Below, piece after piece: positions 16,286 through 23,944 of a stretch of DNA of 64,000 nucleotides. The position numbers and the translations under genes were made by a program. The DNA is taken from the NCBI GenBank assembly GCA_942492965.1, contig OW818656.1, positions 3,100,001 to 3,164,000 on the forward strand. Reading direction: 5' to 3'. The notes below the pieces were generated by a model. It saw nothing but the letters and a program-made list of their open reading frames with translations. It did not search any database and was not told the origin of the DNA. How positions within the stretch are numbered: the stretch's first letter is position 1; each line of letters starts with the position of its first letter. Source of the DNA: Sphingosinicella sp942492965. Lineage in GTDB: Bacteria; Pseudomonadota; Alphaproteobacteria; Sphingomonadales; Sphingomonadaceae.

Positions 16286-17755
16286 TTACTCCGCGGCGGT
16301 CTGCTGTGCGCTGAACCTGCCGCCGTAATACTCCATCGTCAGCGTTGCCGGTTTGCCGCGTTTTCCGGGTTTGAAGACGACGTTGTGCTCGTCGTCGACG
16401 GCCGACACGAAGCGGTTTGCGCCCTGGTAGAGCAGCGGCAGCGCAGGGCCGCCCGATTTTGTTCCGCCGAAATTCAGGTAGAGCTGGCCGTCCTTGAAGG
16501 AGAAGCCGTGCACCTCCGGCCCGAAGCGGTAGGGCGCGAAATAATAATCACCCGAAACGCGCGTGCCGAGGTCTGCCGGAACCGGCAATGATTTGACGAC
16601 CGGCTGCGGCACGCCAAGAATTTCGCGCGCGATCTTATGTTCCACGCTGAGGGGCGGAAACGCGCCGCCCTGATTGTTGGTGGTGATGGTTATTACCACG
16701 TCGTCGTCGGGGTAATAAGCGTAATAGGCCGAGAAGCCGTAGATGTCGCCCGCGTGGGATATCTTGCGGTGGCCTTCGAAGTGCGTCGTGACGAGGCAGC
16801 CGAGCGTGTAAAGAAGCTCGGTTCCATCCTCGAGCTTGTCGCGCTTCAGGATGAGATCGCGCACGGCCTGGCTGGTCTTGTCCGACGCGAACACGCCGCG
16901 GCGGTATTTCAGAAGATCGCCGACGGTGGACATGATCGCGCCGGCCGAGAATGGAACGATGGGATCATATTGCAGCGCATTTTGCCAGCCGTTCTTGCCC
17001 TTCTTGTAGCCTTGCGCGCGGTGCGGCACGAGGCGGGTCCAGTCCGTATAGAGCGACTTCGACATGCCGAACGGTTCGAGAATGTGCGTGCGGACGTATT
17101 CGTCGTACGTCACGCCCGAAACCTTCTCGATGATGAGGCCGATCAGATAAGTGCCGGAGTTCGAATAGCTCCACGCCGTTCCCGGCTTGAACATCAGCGG
17201 CTTGCTCGCGAAGTAGCCGACCATCTCCTCGCGCGTGAATTCCTTCCGGGAATTGTAGGGAAACTCCGGCAGGTCGGTGTAGTTCACGAGGCCGCCGGTG
17301 TGATCGAGCAGATTGCGGACCTTCACGCTGCGCGCAGGCTCTGGCAAATCGGGCAGATAATGGCCTGCGGTCTCGTCCAGCGATACCTTGCCGTCCACCG
17401 CAAGCTGCGCGAGCGCAAGGCCGGTGAAGGATTTGGTGATCGATCCGATCGGGAACACGGTATCCACCGTGACCGGCACGTCCTGCTCCAGATCGGCCTT
17501 GCCGAAGCCCTTCGCGTAAACGAGCTCACCCTTGCGTTCGATCGCGATGGCGAGCCCGGGGAAGGGGGCCGCTTCCATGCGGTTCGCGATGATCGCATCG
17601 ATCCGCGACGTGGTTTCGGGCGAAAGCGCGTCGGCCTTCACCTCCGAATACAATGCATCGGTGCCGAGCAGCGCGACGCTGACCAGAAGCGGGAGCACGC
17701 CCCTGCGCCAGCCTTCGCCGCGCGGAGCCTTCGATGAACAGATGAGTTCGTGCAT
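16286..17755 (-). CDS. Exported serine hydrolase, beta-lactamase/S12 family
   Basis: 489 residues from ATG 17755, supported by GGAAGG upstream; a GTG at 17770 is less likely. Residues about 20-42 form a signal or anchor segment. The S12 catalytic motifs are present: SITK (Ser105-Lys108), YSN (197-199) and HAG (334-336), and a C-terminal DUF3471-like domain follows. Relatives include D-aminopeptidases, esterases, penicillin-binding proteins and MlrB, so it may hydrolyse a peptide or ester containing D-residues. It lies 111 bases downstream of the TonB receptor gene on the same strand, so both are probably transcribed from the promoter at site C. Confidence 0.88.
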   Translation of the reverse strand: MHELICSSKAPRGEGWRRGVLPLLVSVALLGTDALYSEVKADALSPETTSRIDAIIANRMEAAPFPGLAIAIERKGELVYAKGFGKADLEQDVPVTVDTVFPIGSITKSFTGLALAQLAVDGKVSLDETAGHYLPDLPEPARSVKVRNLLDHTGGLVNYTDLPEFPYNSRKEFTREEMVGYFASKPLMFKPGTAWSYSNSGTYLIGLIIEKVSGVTYDEYVRTHILEPFGMSKSLYTDWTRLVPHRAQGYKKGKNGWQNALQYDPIVPFSAGAIMSTVGDLLKYRRGVFASDKTSQAVRDLILKRDKLEDGTELLYTLGCLVTTHFEGHRKISHAGDIYGFSAYYAYYPDDDVVITITTNNQGGAFPPLSVEHKIAREILGVPQPVVKSLPVPADLGTRVSGDYYFAPYRFGPEVHGFSFKDGQLYLNFGGTKSGGPALPLLYQGANRFVSAVDDEHNVVFKPGKRGKPATLTMEYYGGRFSAQQTAAE

Positions 17756-17865
17756 GACACCTTCCTTCACTCAGATGGTCCTTTCATAGTGGTGCCACCA
17801 TCGCTGAGCCGCCGCGGTCCCGTCGCGGCGTCTCCCCGATGATGGCACGATTTGCGGGCGTGATC

Positions 17866-20082
17866 CTAGAAGTTGAATCGCGCCTCCACGCCGAACGTGC
17901 GCGGTGCGCCGAGCACGATGAGCTGCTGCCCCACAAGCGCCTGGTTCGAGAGATCGAACAGACGGGTCTTGTAGGTCTTGTCGGTAAGATTCTTGCCCCA
18001 GAGCGCGATCGACCAGCGGTCTTCCTCGCCGGCGAGCGTGATGCGGCCGTTGAGGAGGCCGACGGTGCCGACGCGGGCTGCGGGATCCTTGATCGGCAGC
18101 AGATCCGTGCCGCGCTCGTAGAGATAATCGCCGCGCAGGGTGAGCGACATTTCGCCGAGCGGCACGGTGTACTGCGCGTTCACGCCAAAGCGCGTTTCCG
18201 GTGCGCGCGGGAGGTCGGCGAGAGGGATTTCCGGGCTGCCGGGTGCCGTCGGCACCGTGCCTTCATCATATTCCGCATCGGTGAGCGCGAGATTGAAGCC
18301 GAGTTCGAGCGCCGGGATCGGCACGGCCGTGACTTCGAGCTCGACACCGCGCGAGTGTGCCTTGCCGGCATTGCTGGTGCGCGGATCGAAGGGGAGGGTG
18401 TTCGGATCGTCCGCAGAGATCTGGATGTCCGTCCATTCCATCGCGAATGCTGCCACATTCACGAGCAGGCGGTTTTCGAGAAGGCTCATCTTCGCGCCGA
18501 TTTCGTAGTTCCAGATATATTCGGGATCGTAGCTGATGCCGTTCGCATCGCCGAGCGCGTCGTTGAAGCCGCCGCTCTTGAAGCCGCGGCTGACGGTCGC
18601 ATAGGCCATCGCCGACGGGTTGAAGTGATAGCGGATGTTGAAGCTGGGCGTGAACGCCTTCCACGTATCCTTACCCTGCAGACCGTCCACTTGACCGCCG
18701 AGGAGCGCGAGCGGATCGAACTGCGAATAGAGGATCGACTTCTTTTCGTAGGTGTAGCGGCCGCCAAGCGTCGTTTCGAGCTGATCGGTGATCTTGTAGG
18801 AGATGTTCGCGTAAGCCGCGTAGCTATCTAGCTTCATGTCCGCGTCGGACCCGATGTCCATCGCGGGAACTTCGAGCAGATCGGCGAGATCCTGACCGAG
18901 GCGAACGAAGCTGAGGTTGCGGCTCGTCTGGTGGAAATAATAGAGGCCCGCGATCCAGCTGAATGCGGTGTCTCCCTTCGAGGCAAGGCGCAGTTCTTGG
19001 CTGAACCGCCAGACGTCTTCGGGGTCGCCGTCATAGAGCCAGCGCAGCGGCGACATGTCGGTGTCGCCGATGTTGTCGTATTCATGCTCGCGGTACGAGG
19101 TGATGCTGGTGAAATCGACGCCGCCGAAATCGATGTTCGCGTTGAACGAAACGGCCCACGCCTTCAGCGTTTCCTTCGTTGCGAGGTCCGAATAGACGCG
19201 GCGGTCGAAGGGATCGGTGTTGAGCGGAAGTTCGAACAGTTCGAGCAGCTGCGGGAGCAGCTGATCGGGATTGTAGCTCAGGGTTTCGAAATATTTCGAA
19301 CGCTGGTCAACCTTCCGATATTCGCCGGTAAGCACGAACTCGGCATTCTCGGTAGGCCGCATCAGCAGCTGGCCGCGCAGGCTCCATGTGTGAGAATCGT
19401 CGCCGCGCGTTCCGTCGATCTCGTTGCGCGTGAAGCCGTCGCGGTCTTCGTATTGCCCCGAGATGCGGGCGAGCAGCTTATCCTCGATGATGGGTCCGCT
19501 CACGGCGCCGCGGAGCGTGACGGTGTCATAGTCGCCGTAGCCGCCCATCACATAGGCTTCGAATTCGTCGGTCGGCTTCTTCGTGGTGATGCTGATCACG
19601 CCGCCCACGGTGTTGCGGCCGAAGAGCGTGCCCTGCGGGCCGCGCAAAACCTCGACGCGCTCCACATCGACCATGTCGATATTGGCGCCTACGCCGCCGC
19701 CCATGAACACCTCGTCGACATAGACGCCGACGGCAGGGTCTTGCCCCGCTGAGCCTGAGCTTGCGGAAATACCGCGCAGCGCGATGGGGGAGAGTTTGAG
19801 ATCGGAAAAGTTGCCGAAGCCGAGGCTCGGCGTGTTCTGTGCGAGATCGCCGAGGCCGTCGATGCCGCGCGCTGCGAGCCCGGCTTCGGAGTACGCAGTG
19901 ATGGCGATCGGCACGTCCTGCACGCTTTCCGTGCGCTTCTGGGCGGTGACGGTGATGATCTCGATGCCATAGGCGTCTTCCTGCGCCAGCGCGGGCACGG
20001 GCGAGAGCAGCGCGAGCACCGCGGCCGATCGCATCAGCTGGCGCACGGGCAGGCTACGTGCAGGATTAACCGATTTCGACAT
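17866..20082 (-). CDS. TonB-dependent receptor
   Basis: 738 residues. Signal peptide about 1-34 (ends VPALAQ), TonB-box-like EIITVTAQKR, plug domain with VLRGPQGTLFGRNTVGGVIS, and a barrel ending FGVEARFNF. A good ribosome site (AAAAGGGGG, with a further GGA) precedes ATG 20082. It is an outer-membrane transporter; the genes around it suggest a peptide-like or amphiphilic organic substrate. Operator site C lies 34 bases upstream, so expression is probably under the TetR regulator. Together with the receptor at 14070 it gives this regulon two different outer-membrane ports. Confidence 0.93.
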   Translation of the reverse strand: MSKSVNPARSLPVRQLMRSAAVLALLSPVPALAQEDAYGIEIITVTAQKRTESVQDVPIAITAYSEAGLAARGIDGLGDLAQNTPSLGFGNFSDLKLSPIALRGISASSGSAGQDPAVGVYVDEVFMGGGVGANIDMVDVERVEVLRGPQGTLFGRNTVGGVISITTKKPTDEFEAYVMGGYGDYDTVTLRGAVSGPIIEDKLLARISGQYEDRDGFTRNEIDGTRGDDSHTWSLRGQLLMRPTENAEFVLTGEYRKVDQRSKYFETLSYNPDQLLPQLLELFELPLNTDPFDRRVYSDLATKETLKAWAVSFNANIDFGGVDFTSITSYREHEYDNIGDTDMSPLRWLYDGDPEDVWRFSQELRLASKGDTAFSWIAGLYYFHQTSRNLSFVRLGQDLADLLEVPAMDIGSDADMKLDSYAAYANISYKITDQLETTLGGRYTYEKKSILYSQFDPLALLGGQVDGLQGKDTWKAFTPSFNIRYHFNPSAMAYATVSRGFKSGGFNDALGDANGISYDPEYIWNYEIGAKMSLLENRLLVNVAAFAMEWTDIQISADDPNTLPFDPRTSNAGKAHSRGVELEVTAVPIPALELGFNLALTDAEYDEGTVPTAPGSPEIPLADLPRAPETRFGVNAQYTVPLGEMSLTLRGDYLYERGTDLLPIKDPAARVGTVGLLNGRITLAGEEDRWSIALWGKNLTDKTYKTRLFDLSNQALVGQQLIVLGAPRTFGVEARFNF

Positions 20083-20115
20083 TCCATTCCCCCTTTTCAG
20101 ATCTATCTATAGAAT

Positions 20116-20131
20116 ATGAATTCATATTCAA
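20116..20131. promoter_or_regulatory. TetR-type operator, site C
   Basis: On the minus strand this reads TTGAATATGAATTCAT, 13 of 16 matches to site E. It overlaps a perfect 18-bp palindrome, GAATATGAATTCATATTC (20112-20129), shifted by a few bases. It lies 34 bases before the TonB receptor start. Confidence 0.65.
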
Positions 20132-20291
20132 AATTTGCATTGATCTTCGTGACTGGGCGGCCCGGAGCCTTCCCCTGATTCCGGTTCAGCAAAACACCTG
20201 CCCTCCCAATCGCGGTGCACGGGCCGAGTGCAGGGCCGCCTCCCAACCGGCTCACCCCTCCAAACGACGCCATCACTATCCGCAGCTTTAC

Positions 20292-20307
20292 TTGAAATTA
20301 AATTTAA
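20292..20307. promoter_or_regulatory. TetR-type operator, site D
   Basis: TTGAAATTAAATTTAA matches 14 of 16 bases of site E and, as in sites A, B and E, is preceded by AC. It ends 17 bases before the enoyl-CoA hydratase ATG at 20325. Confidence 0.72.
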
Positions 20308-20324
20308 AATCAAATAGCGAAAGA

Positions 20325-21128
20325 ATGAGGGCGCTGCACGCGTCGTGTTTGAGGGTTCGAGAATTGACTGAATCGCCGGAAGTCCTTTTGTCCCGTCAGG
20401 GGCGGGCCAGCGTCATCACGCTCAATCGGCCCGCGTGCCTCAATGCGATCAACGAGCCGATGGTACGCGCGTTCATCGCGGCGCTGCGCGAAGCCAATGC
20501 CGACGAGGCGACGGCGGCGATTGTGCTTCACGGGAGCGGCAAGGCCTTTTGCGCAGGCGACGACCTGACCGCGCACGAGGCGCCGGAGGACGTGGACGAC
20601 ATGACGATGCGCGCACGTGTGGACGTGATGCAGCAGGTGAGCCGGGAGATCATGTTCGGCGAAAAGCCGGTGATCGCGGCCGTGCACGGTTGGGCCGTGG
20701 GTGGCGGCTTCGAATGGACGATCAACTGCGATGCGGTGATCTGGTCCGAGGAAGCGCGCGCGTTTTTTCCAGAGATCGAATGGGGCATGTTCGTGAGCGG
20801 CGGCGTGACCGCGCTACTGCCGCGGCTGATCGGCCCGCAGCGGACGTTCAAATGGATCATGGGCGGCGAACATCTGGACGGGAAGACCCTGCATGAGGCG
20901 GGTCTCGTGACCGAGATCGCGCCGACCGGACAGCATCTCGAAGCGGCATTCGCACTCGCCCAGCGCATTGCGTCGCGCCCAGCGAAGGCTGTACGCAACC
21001 TGAAACGGGCGATCAACCTGCTGGAGCGCGACCGCATCGAGGCGGCGATGGCGGAGGAAACGATCAACCTCGCCGCGAGCCTGCTCGATGCCGAAGTGAC
21101 TGCGCGTGTGGCGGGATTCAAGGCGTGA
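20325..21128 (+). CDS. Enoyl-CoA hydratase/isomerase family protein
   Basis: 267 residues from ATG 20325; a TTG at 20292 lies inside the operator, and a TTG at 20364 is an alternative start. Crotonase fold: the oxyanion-hole segments GKAFCAGDD (about residue 75) and WAVGGGFEW (about 120) are present, with acidic residues in GGGFEW and FFPEIEW at the usual catalytic-glutamate positions. It should hydrate an enoyl-CoA or act in a related beta-oxidation step. It starts the unit controlled by site D and is followed 17 bases on by a lipoprotein serine hydrolase, an unusual pairing that links CoA catabolism to periplasmic hydrolysis. Confidence 0.88.
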   Translation: MRALHASCLRVRELTESPEVLLSRQGRASVITLNRPACLNAINEPMVRAFIAALREANADEATAAIVLHGSGKAFCAGDDLTAHEAPEDVDDMTMRARVDVMQQVSREIMFGEKPVIAAVHGWAVGGGFEWTINCDAVIWSEEARAFFPEIEWGMFVSGGVTALLPRLIGPQRTFKWIMGGEHLDGKTLHEAGLVTEIAPTGQHLEAAFALAQRIASRPAKAVRNLKRAINLLERDRIEAAMAEETINLAASLLDAEVTARVAGFKA

Positions 21129-21145
21129 GGTTCGGAGGGTCTATG

Positions 21146-22486
21146 ATGGTACGGAAAGCCGGTTGCGCCATTGTCGGCGCTGTGATGCTGATGGCGGTCG
21201 GGTGCGCGCATGGCGCGGCACCGCCGGCGTCCGAGGCGACACGCCTTGACGCCGTGATGCAGGCCTTGCCGCTGGCGTCGTCTTCGCCCGCACCCGCTGA
21301 TGCTATCCACAATGCGGCGGTGGTCGTGGAGGATCCTGCGCAAAAGCTCTATTATGCAAAGGGCGTCGGCCCCGCGCGCGAAGGCGGCACGACGACGATT
21401 ACGGTGAAGGACCAGTTCCCGATCGCGAGCGTTACGAAGACGATGACGGCGACGGTGATTCTGCAGCTCGCCGAAGAGGGCAAGCTTGGCCCGGACGGGA
21501 TCGAAACGACGCTTGGATCGCTCGGTGTGTTCGCGCCCGCAGTCCTTGACCGCTTGATGACGTTCGAAGGACGCAGCTACGGTGCCGGGCTGACGATCCG
21601 GCAATTGCTGGCGCACCAATCGGGTATGCGCGACGTCTTCATGGATGATGCGAAGCTCACGTCGGACCAAAGCCAGGGGCAGGCGGCGCCTGAGTCCTTC
21701 GGCGGCGTGTTGCTCGGCGTGCTCGGCGCGCATCGCACGTGCCTAGAGACGCCGGGATGCGATATCGCGACGCTCGCGACCGGAAAGACGTGGGCGCCGT
21801 GGGACCCGTCGCGGCCCGATGATCCGCAGGCCGGCGTCCTCAATTTCTACCTCAGCTACAACGGCGGCGCGACGAACGGACTGTTCGCGCCGGGGCAGGG
21901 GTATCACTACAGCGACACGGGATACATCATCCTCGGCCTCGTGATCGAGACGCTCACCGGCGATACGCTGCACGCAGCCTATCGGAAGCGCCTGTTCGAT
22001 CCGCTCGGGCTGAAACACACCTATCTCGAATATGCGACGAAGCCTGCGACAGCGGCATACGAGGGCAATGCGGCCGATTTCTACATCGGGGACTTCGCGG
22101 GACGCACCGGGCGCTTCAACATTTCCTTCGACTGGGCGGGTGGCGGTGTCGTCTCAACGGCCGACGAACTCAACCGCTTCATCCGCGCGCTCGGTGAGGG
22201 GCGGCTGTTCAAGAAGGCCGAAACGCTGGCGTTGATGACGACGCCGCAGTGGCGCCAGATGCGCGGCGATATCGCGGTGGAGCGCGGGCTTGGCGTGTCC
22301 CGCCTGACGACACCGGACGGAATTTCCTATTTCGGACACACCGGATTTTGGGGTGCGATCATGCTCTATGAACCGGGCACGGGGATCAGCCTCGGCGGAA
22401 CGCTCAATCAGGTGGGGCATAATCCCGCTGTTTGGGCGATTGACCTGCTGCGCGCCGCGCGCCCACGCGCGGCAGCCGCAAACTGA
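21146..22486 (+). CDS. Lipoprotein serine hydrolase, beta-lactamase/S12 family
   Basis: 446 residues from ATG 21146, with GGAGGG six bases upstream; ATG 21143 is too close to it. A lipobox ending VGC puts the lipidated Cys at about residue 20. Catalytic motifs: SVTK (Ser95-Lys98), YSD at 255-257 (Asp in place of the usual Asn) and HTG at 398-400. It is anchored to a membrane facing the periplasm. Likely activity is hydrolysis of peptide, amide or ester bonds; the family also includes beta-lactamases and D-aminopeptidases. It is the second S12 hydrolase of the regulon. Its stop is nine bases from the convergent tetR stop. Confidence 0.87.
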   Translation: MVRKAGCAIVGAVMLMAVGCAHGAAPPASEATRLDAVMQALPLASSSPAPADAIHNAAVVVEDPAQKLYYAKGVGPAREGGTTTITVKDQFPIASVTKTMTATVILQLAEEGKLGPDGIETTLGSLGVFAPAVLDRLMTFEGRSYGAGLTIRQLLAHQSGMRDVFMDDAKLTSDQSQGQAAPESFGGVLLGVLGAHRTCLETPGCDIATLATGKTWAPWDPSRPDDPQAGVLNFYLSYNGGATNGLFAPGQGYHYSDTGYIILGLVIETLTGDTLHAAYRKRLFDPLGLKHTYLEYATKPATAAYEGNAADFYIGDFAGRTGRFNISFDWAGGGVVSTADELNRFIRALGEGRLFKKAETLALMTTPQWRQMRGDIAVERGLGVSRLTTPDGISYFGHTGFWGAIMLYEPGTGISLGGTLNQVGHNPAVWAIDLLRAARPRAAAAN

Positions 22487-22495
22487 CGATTTGGT

Positions 22496-23251
22496 TCAGG
22501 CCATCTTGAGGCTTGTGAAGCCCTCGTAACCCTTCAACTTCTCGGCAGGCGGATTTGCGAGGTAAATCGCTCGGTACCAGAGAATTGCGAGGAAATGCGC
22601 CACATCCTCCGGCGAGGAGAAGGCCTTCACCAGCGTCGGATTCCGATCGACGTAAAGCTCGAACAGGAAGTTGTCGACCATGCCGCCGAGGGCATAGGCG
22701 ATCATCAGCCGCTGCTCCTCGCCAAGTGCCACGCCGGGGCATCGCCTTGCGATGTCCTTCGCGATCTTGTGGCTCCAGTCCGCGCTTACCTTGCGATAGA
22801 GTTCGGAGAACTCGGCTTCCTCCTCGTCGAAGTGGAGTAGGCAGCGCATCAGGCCTGGCGTGCGCGAATAGGTGGATACCATGACCTTGTTGGCACGCAC
22901 GATCGAATCGAACGGGTCGCTGGTCGGCGCCATGCCGGAAAGGTCTTCGAAACGCTGCCTGTCGAGCAATTCAACAAGGATCTCGTGGGTCAGGTCCGCC
23001 TTGCCCGAAAAATAATGGTAGAGCAGGCTGACGTTGACGCCGGCTTCGGATGCGATGTCGGAAAGGCGCATGGCGCGATAGCCGATCCGCTCCAGCACGC
23101 GCACGGTGGCCTCCTTCAGCTTCTCGCGCGTCTGGTTGCCGCGCTGCGTCTGTGGTGCGGCGGGTTTCTTGCTGACGGCGTTGCGGCGTTCCTTGCGGCC
23201 CAGCGGTGCGACGGCAGGCCTTTCGCCCACGGCTTTTTTCTTTGTTGCCAT
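22496..23251 (-). CDS. TetR-family transcriptional regulator
   Basis: 251 residues from ATG 23251. A basic, proline-rich N-terminal extension (about 1-40) precedes the helix-turn-helix (LSDIASEAGVNVSLLYHYFSGKADLTHEILVELLD, about 60-95). The remaining helical domain, about 100-250, should bind the ligand. It is divergent from the MaoC - ligase - MFS - bapA operon, and a perfect 16-bp palindrome lies between the two starts, the usual position for an autoregulatory TetR operator. Four near-copies upstream of neighbouring operons suggest it controls the whole 11.2-30 kb island; the inducer may be an acyl-CoA or the imported compound. Confidence 0.9.
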   Translation of the reverse strand: MATKKKAVGERPAVAPLGRKERRNAVSKKPAAPQTQRGNQTREKLKEATVRVLERIGYRAMRLSDIASEAGVNVSLLYHYFSGKADLTHEILVELLDRQRFEDLSGMAPTSDPFDSIVRANKVMVSTYSRTPGLMRCLLHFDEEEAEFSELYRKVSADWSHKIAKDIARRCPGVALGEEQRLMIAYALGGMVDNFLFELYVDRNPTLVKAFSSPEDVAHFLAILWYRAIYLANPPAEKLKGYEGFTSLKMA

Positions 23252-23344
23252 TGCGCTCTTGATCAACCTCGATTGCGCCCGTGATACCGGATACCGGCCT
23301 CAAAACCAATTTCTAATCATAGCCTCGCACGGCGATTTATAAAC

Positions 23345-23360
23345 TTGAATTTAAATTCAA
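23345..23360. promoter_or_regulatory. TetR-type operator, site E (perfect palindrome)
   Basis: TTGAATTTAAATTCAA is a perfect 16-bp dyad in the divergent region between tetR and the bapA operon, preceded by AC as in sites A, B and D. It is the best copy of the five and the reference for the others. Confidence 0.82.
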
Positions 23361-23473
23361 TCGTGTTAAGCCGCCTGTATCAAGATGGAAGGGTGGCGTC
23401 GTTCGTGCGCGGGCGTTCTGCGATGCGAAGTGCTGACGCCCCGTCCCGAAACCGGAAGGGCTGCGTAACACCG

Positions 23474-23944
23474 ATGGAATATGATGTCGAAACCCTGTCT
23501 TCGCTCGTCGGGCAGGAGATACTTGTCAGCGACTGGATATCGCTCTCGCAGGACGAGATCGACGCCTTCGGCAGGGTCACCCGCGACATCGACCCCATGC
23601 ACATGGACCCCGACTATGCGCGCGAACACAGCCCGTTCGGCCAGACCATATTGTTCGGGTTTCAGACGCTGTCGATGCTCAGCCATCTCTGCTCGCCGAT
23701 CCGTTATCGCCACGGCGGGGGCGTTGCCGGCTATGATCTGAATTATGGGCTCAACCGGGTGCGTTTCATTTCGCCGGTTCCGGTGAACGCGCGTTTCCGC
23801 AACCGCATGGTGATCAAGAGCGTGGAGCAGCGCGAGGATGGCGCCTATCTTGTCACCTCCGAGAACACGATCGAGATCGAGGGTCAGGAGCGTCCGGCTC
23901 TCGTGGCAGAATGGATCGGCCTGATTTCGAGAGAGGCGGCCTGA
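23474..23944 (+). CDS. MaoC-like hydratase/dehydratase
   Basis: 156 residues from ATG 23474 (MEYDVETLSSLVGQEI), the usual start of this family; earlier in-frame codons read as leader. Hot-dog fold with the (R)-hydratase-type segment DAFGRVTRDIDPMHMDPDYAREHSPFG, in which Asp and His act as the catalytic pair of MaoC/NodN enzymes, and ILFGFQTLSMLS following. It hydrates trans-2-enoyl-CoA to 3-hydroxyacyl-CoA or catalyses a related step. It is the first gene of the operon controlled by site E, and its stop overlaps the ligase start (TGATG). A 113-base leader separates the operator from the start. Confidence 0.85.
   Translation: MEYDVETLSSLVGQEILVSDWISLSQDEIDAFGRVTRDIDPMHMDPDYAREHSPFGQTILFGFQTLSMLSHLCSPIRYRHGGGVAGYDLNYGLNRVRFISPVPVNARFRNRMVIKSVEQREDGAYLVTSENTIEIEGQERPALVAEWIGLISREAA

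Noticed and set aside
16637..19752. Plus-strand frames opposite the S12 hydrolase and TonB receptor
   Set aside because: Charged, His/Arg-rich antisense frames caused by GC-rich third positions of the true genes.
23345..23473. An N-terminal extension of the MaoC-like protein starting inside operator site E
   Set aside because: The first 43 codons do not look like the family; the known start motif begins at 23474, and the upstream codons overlap the operator.
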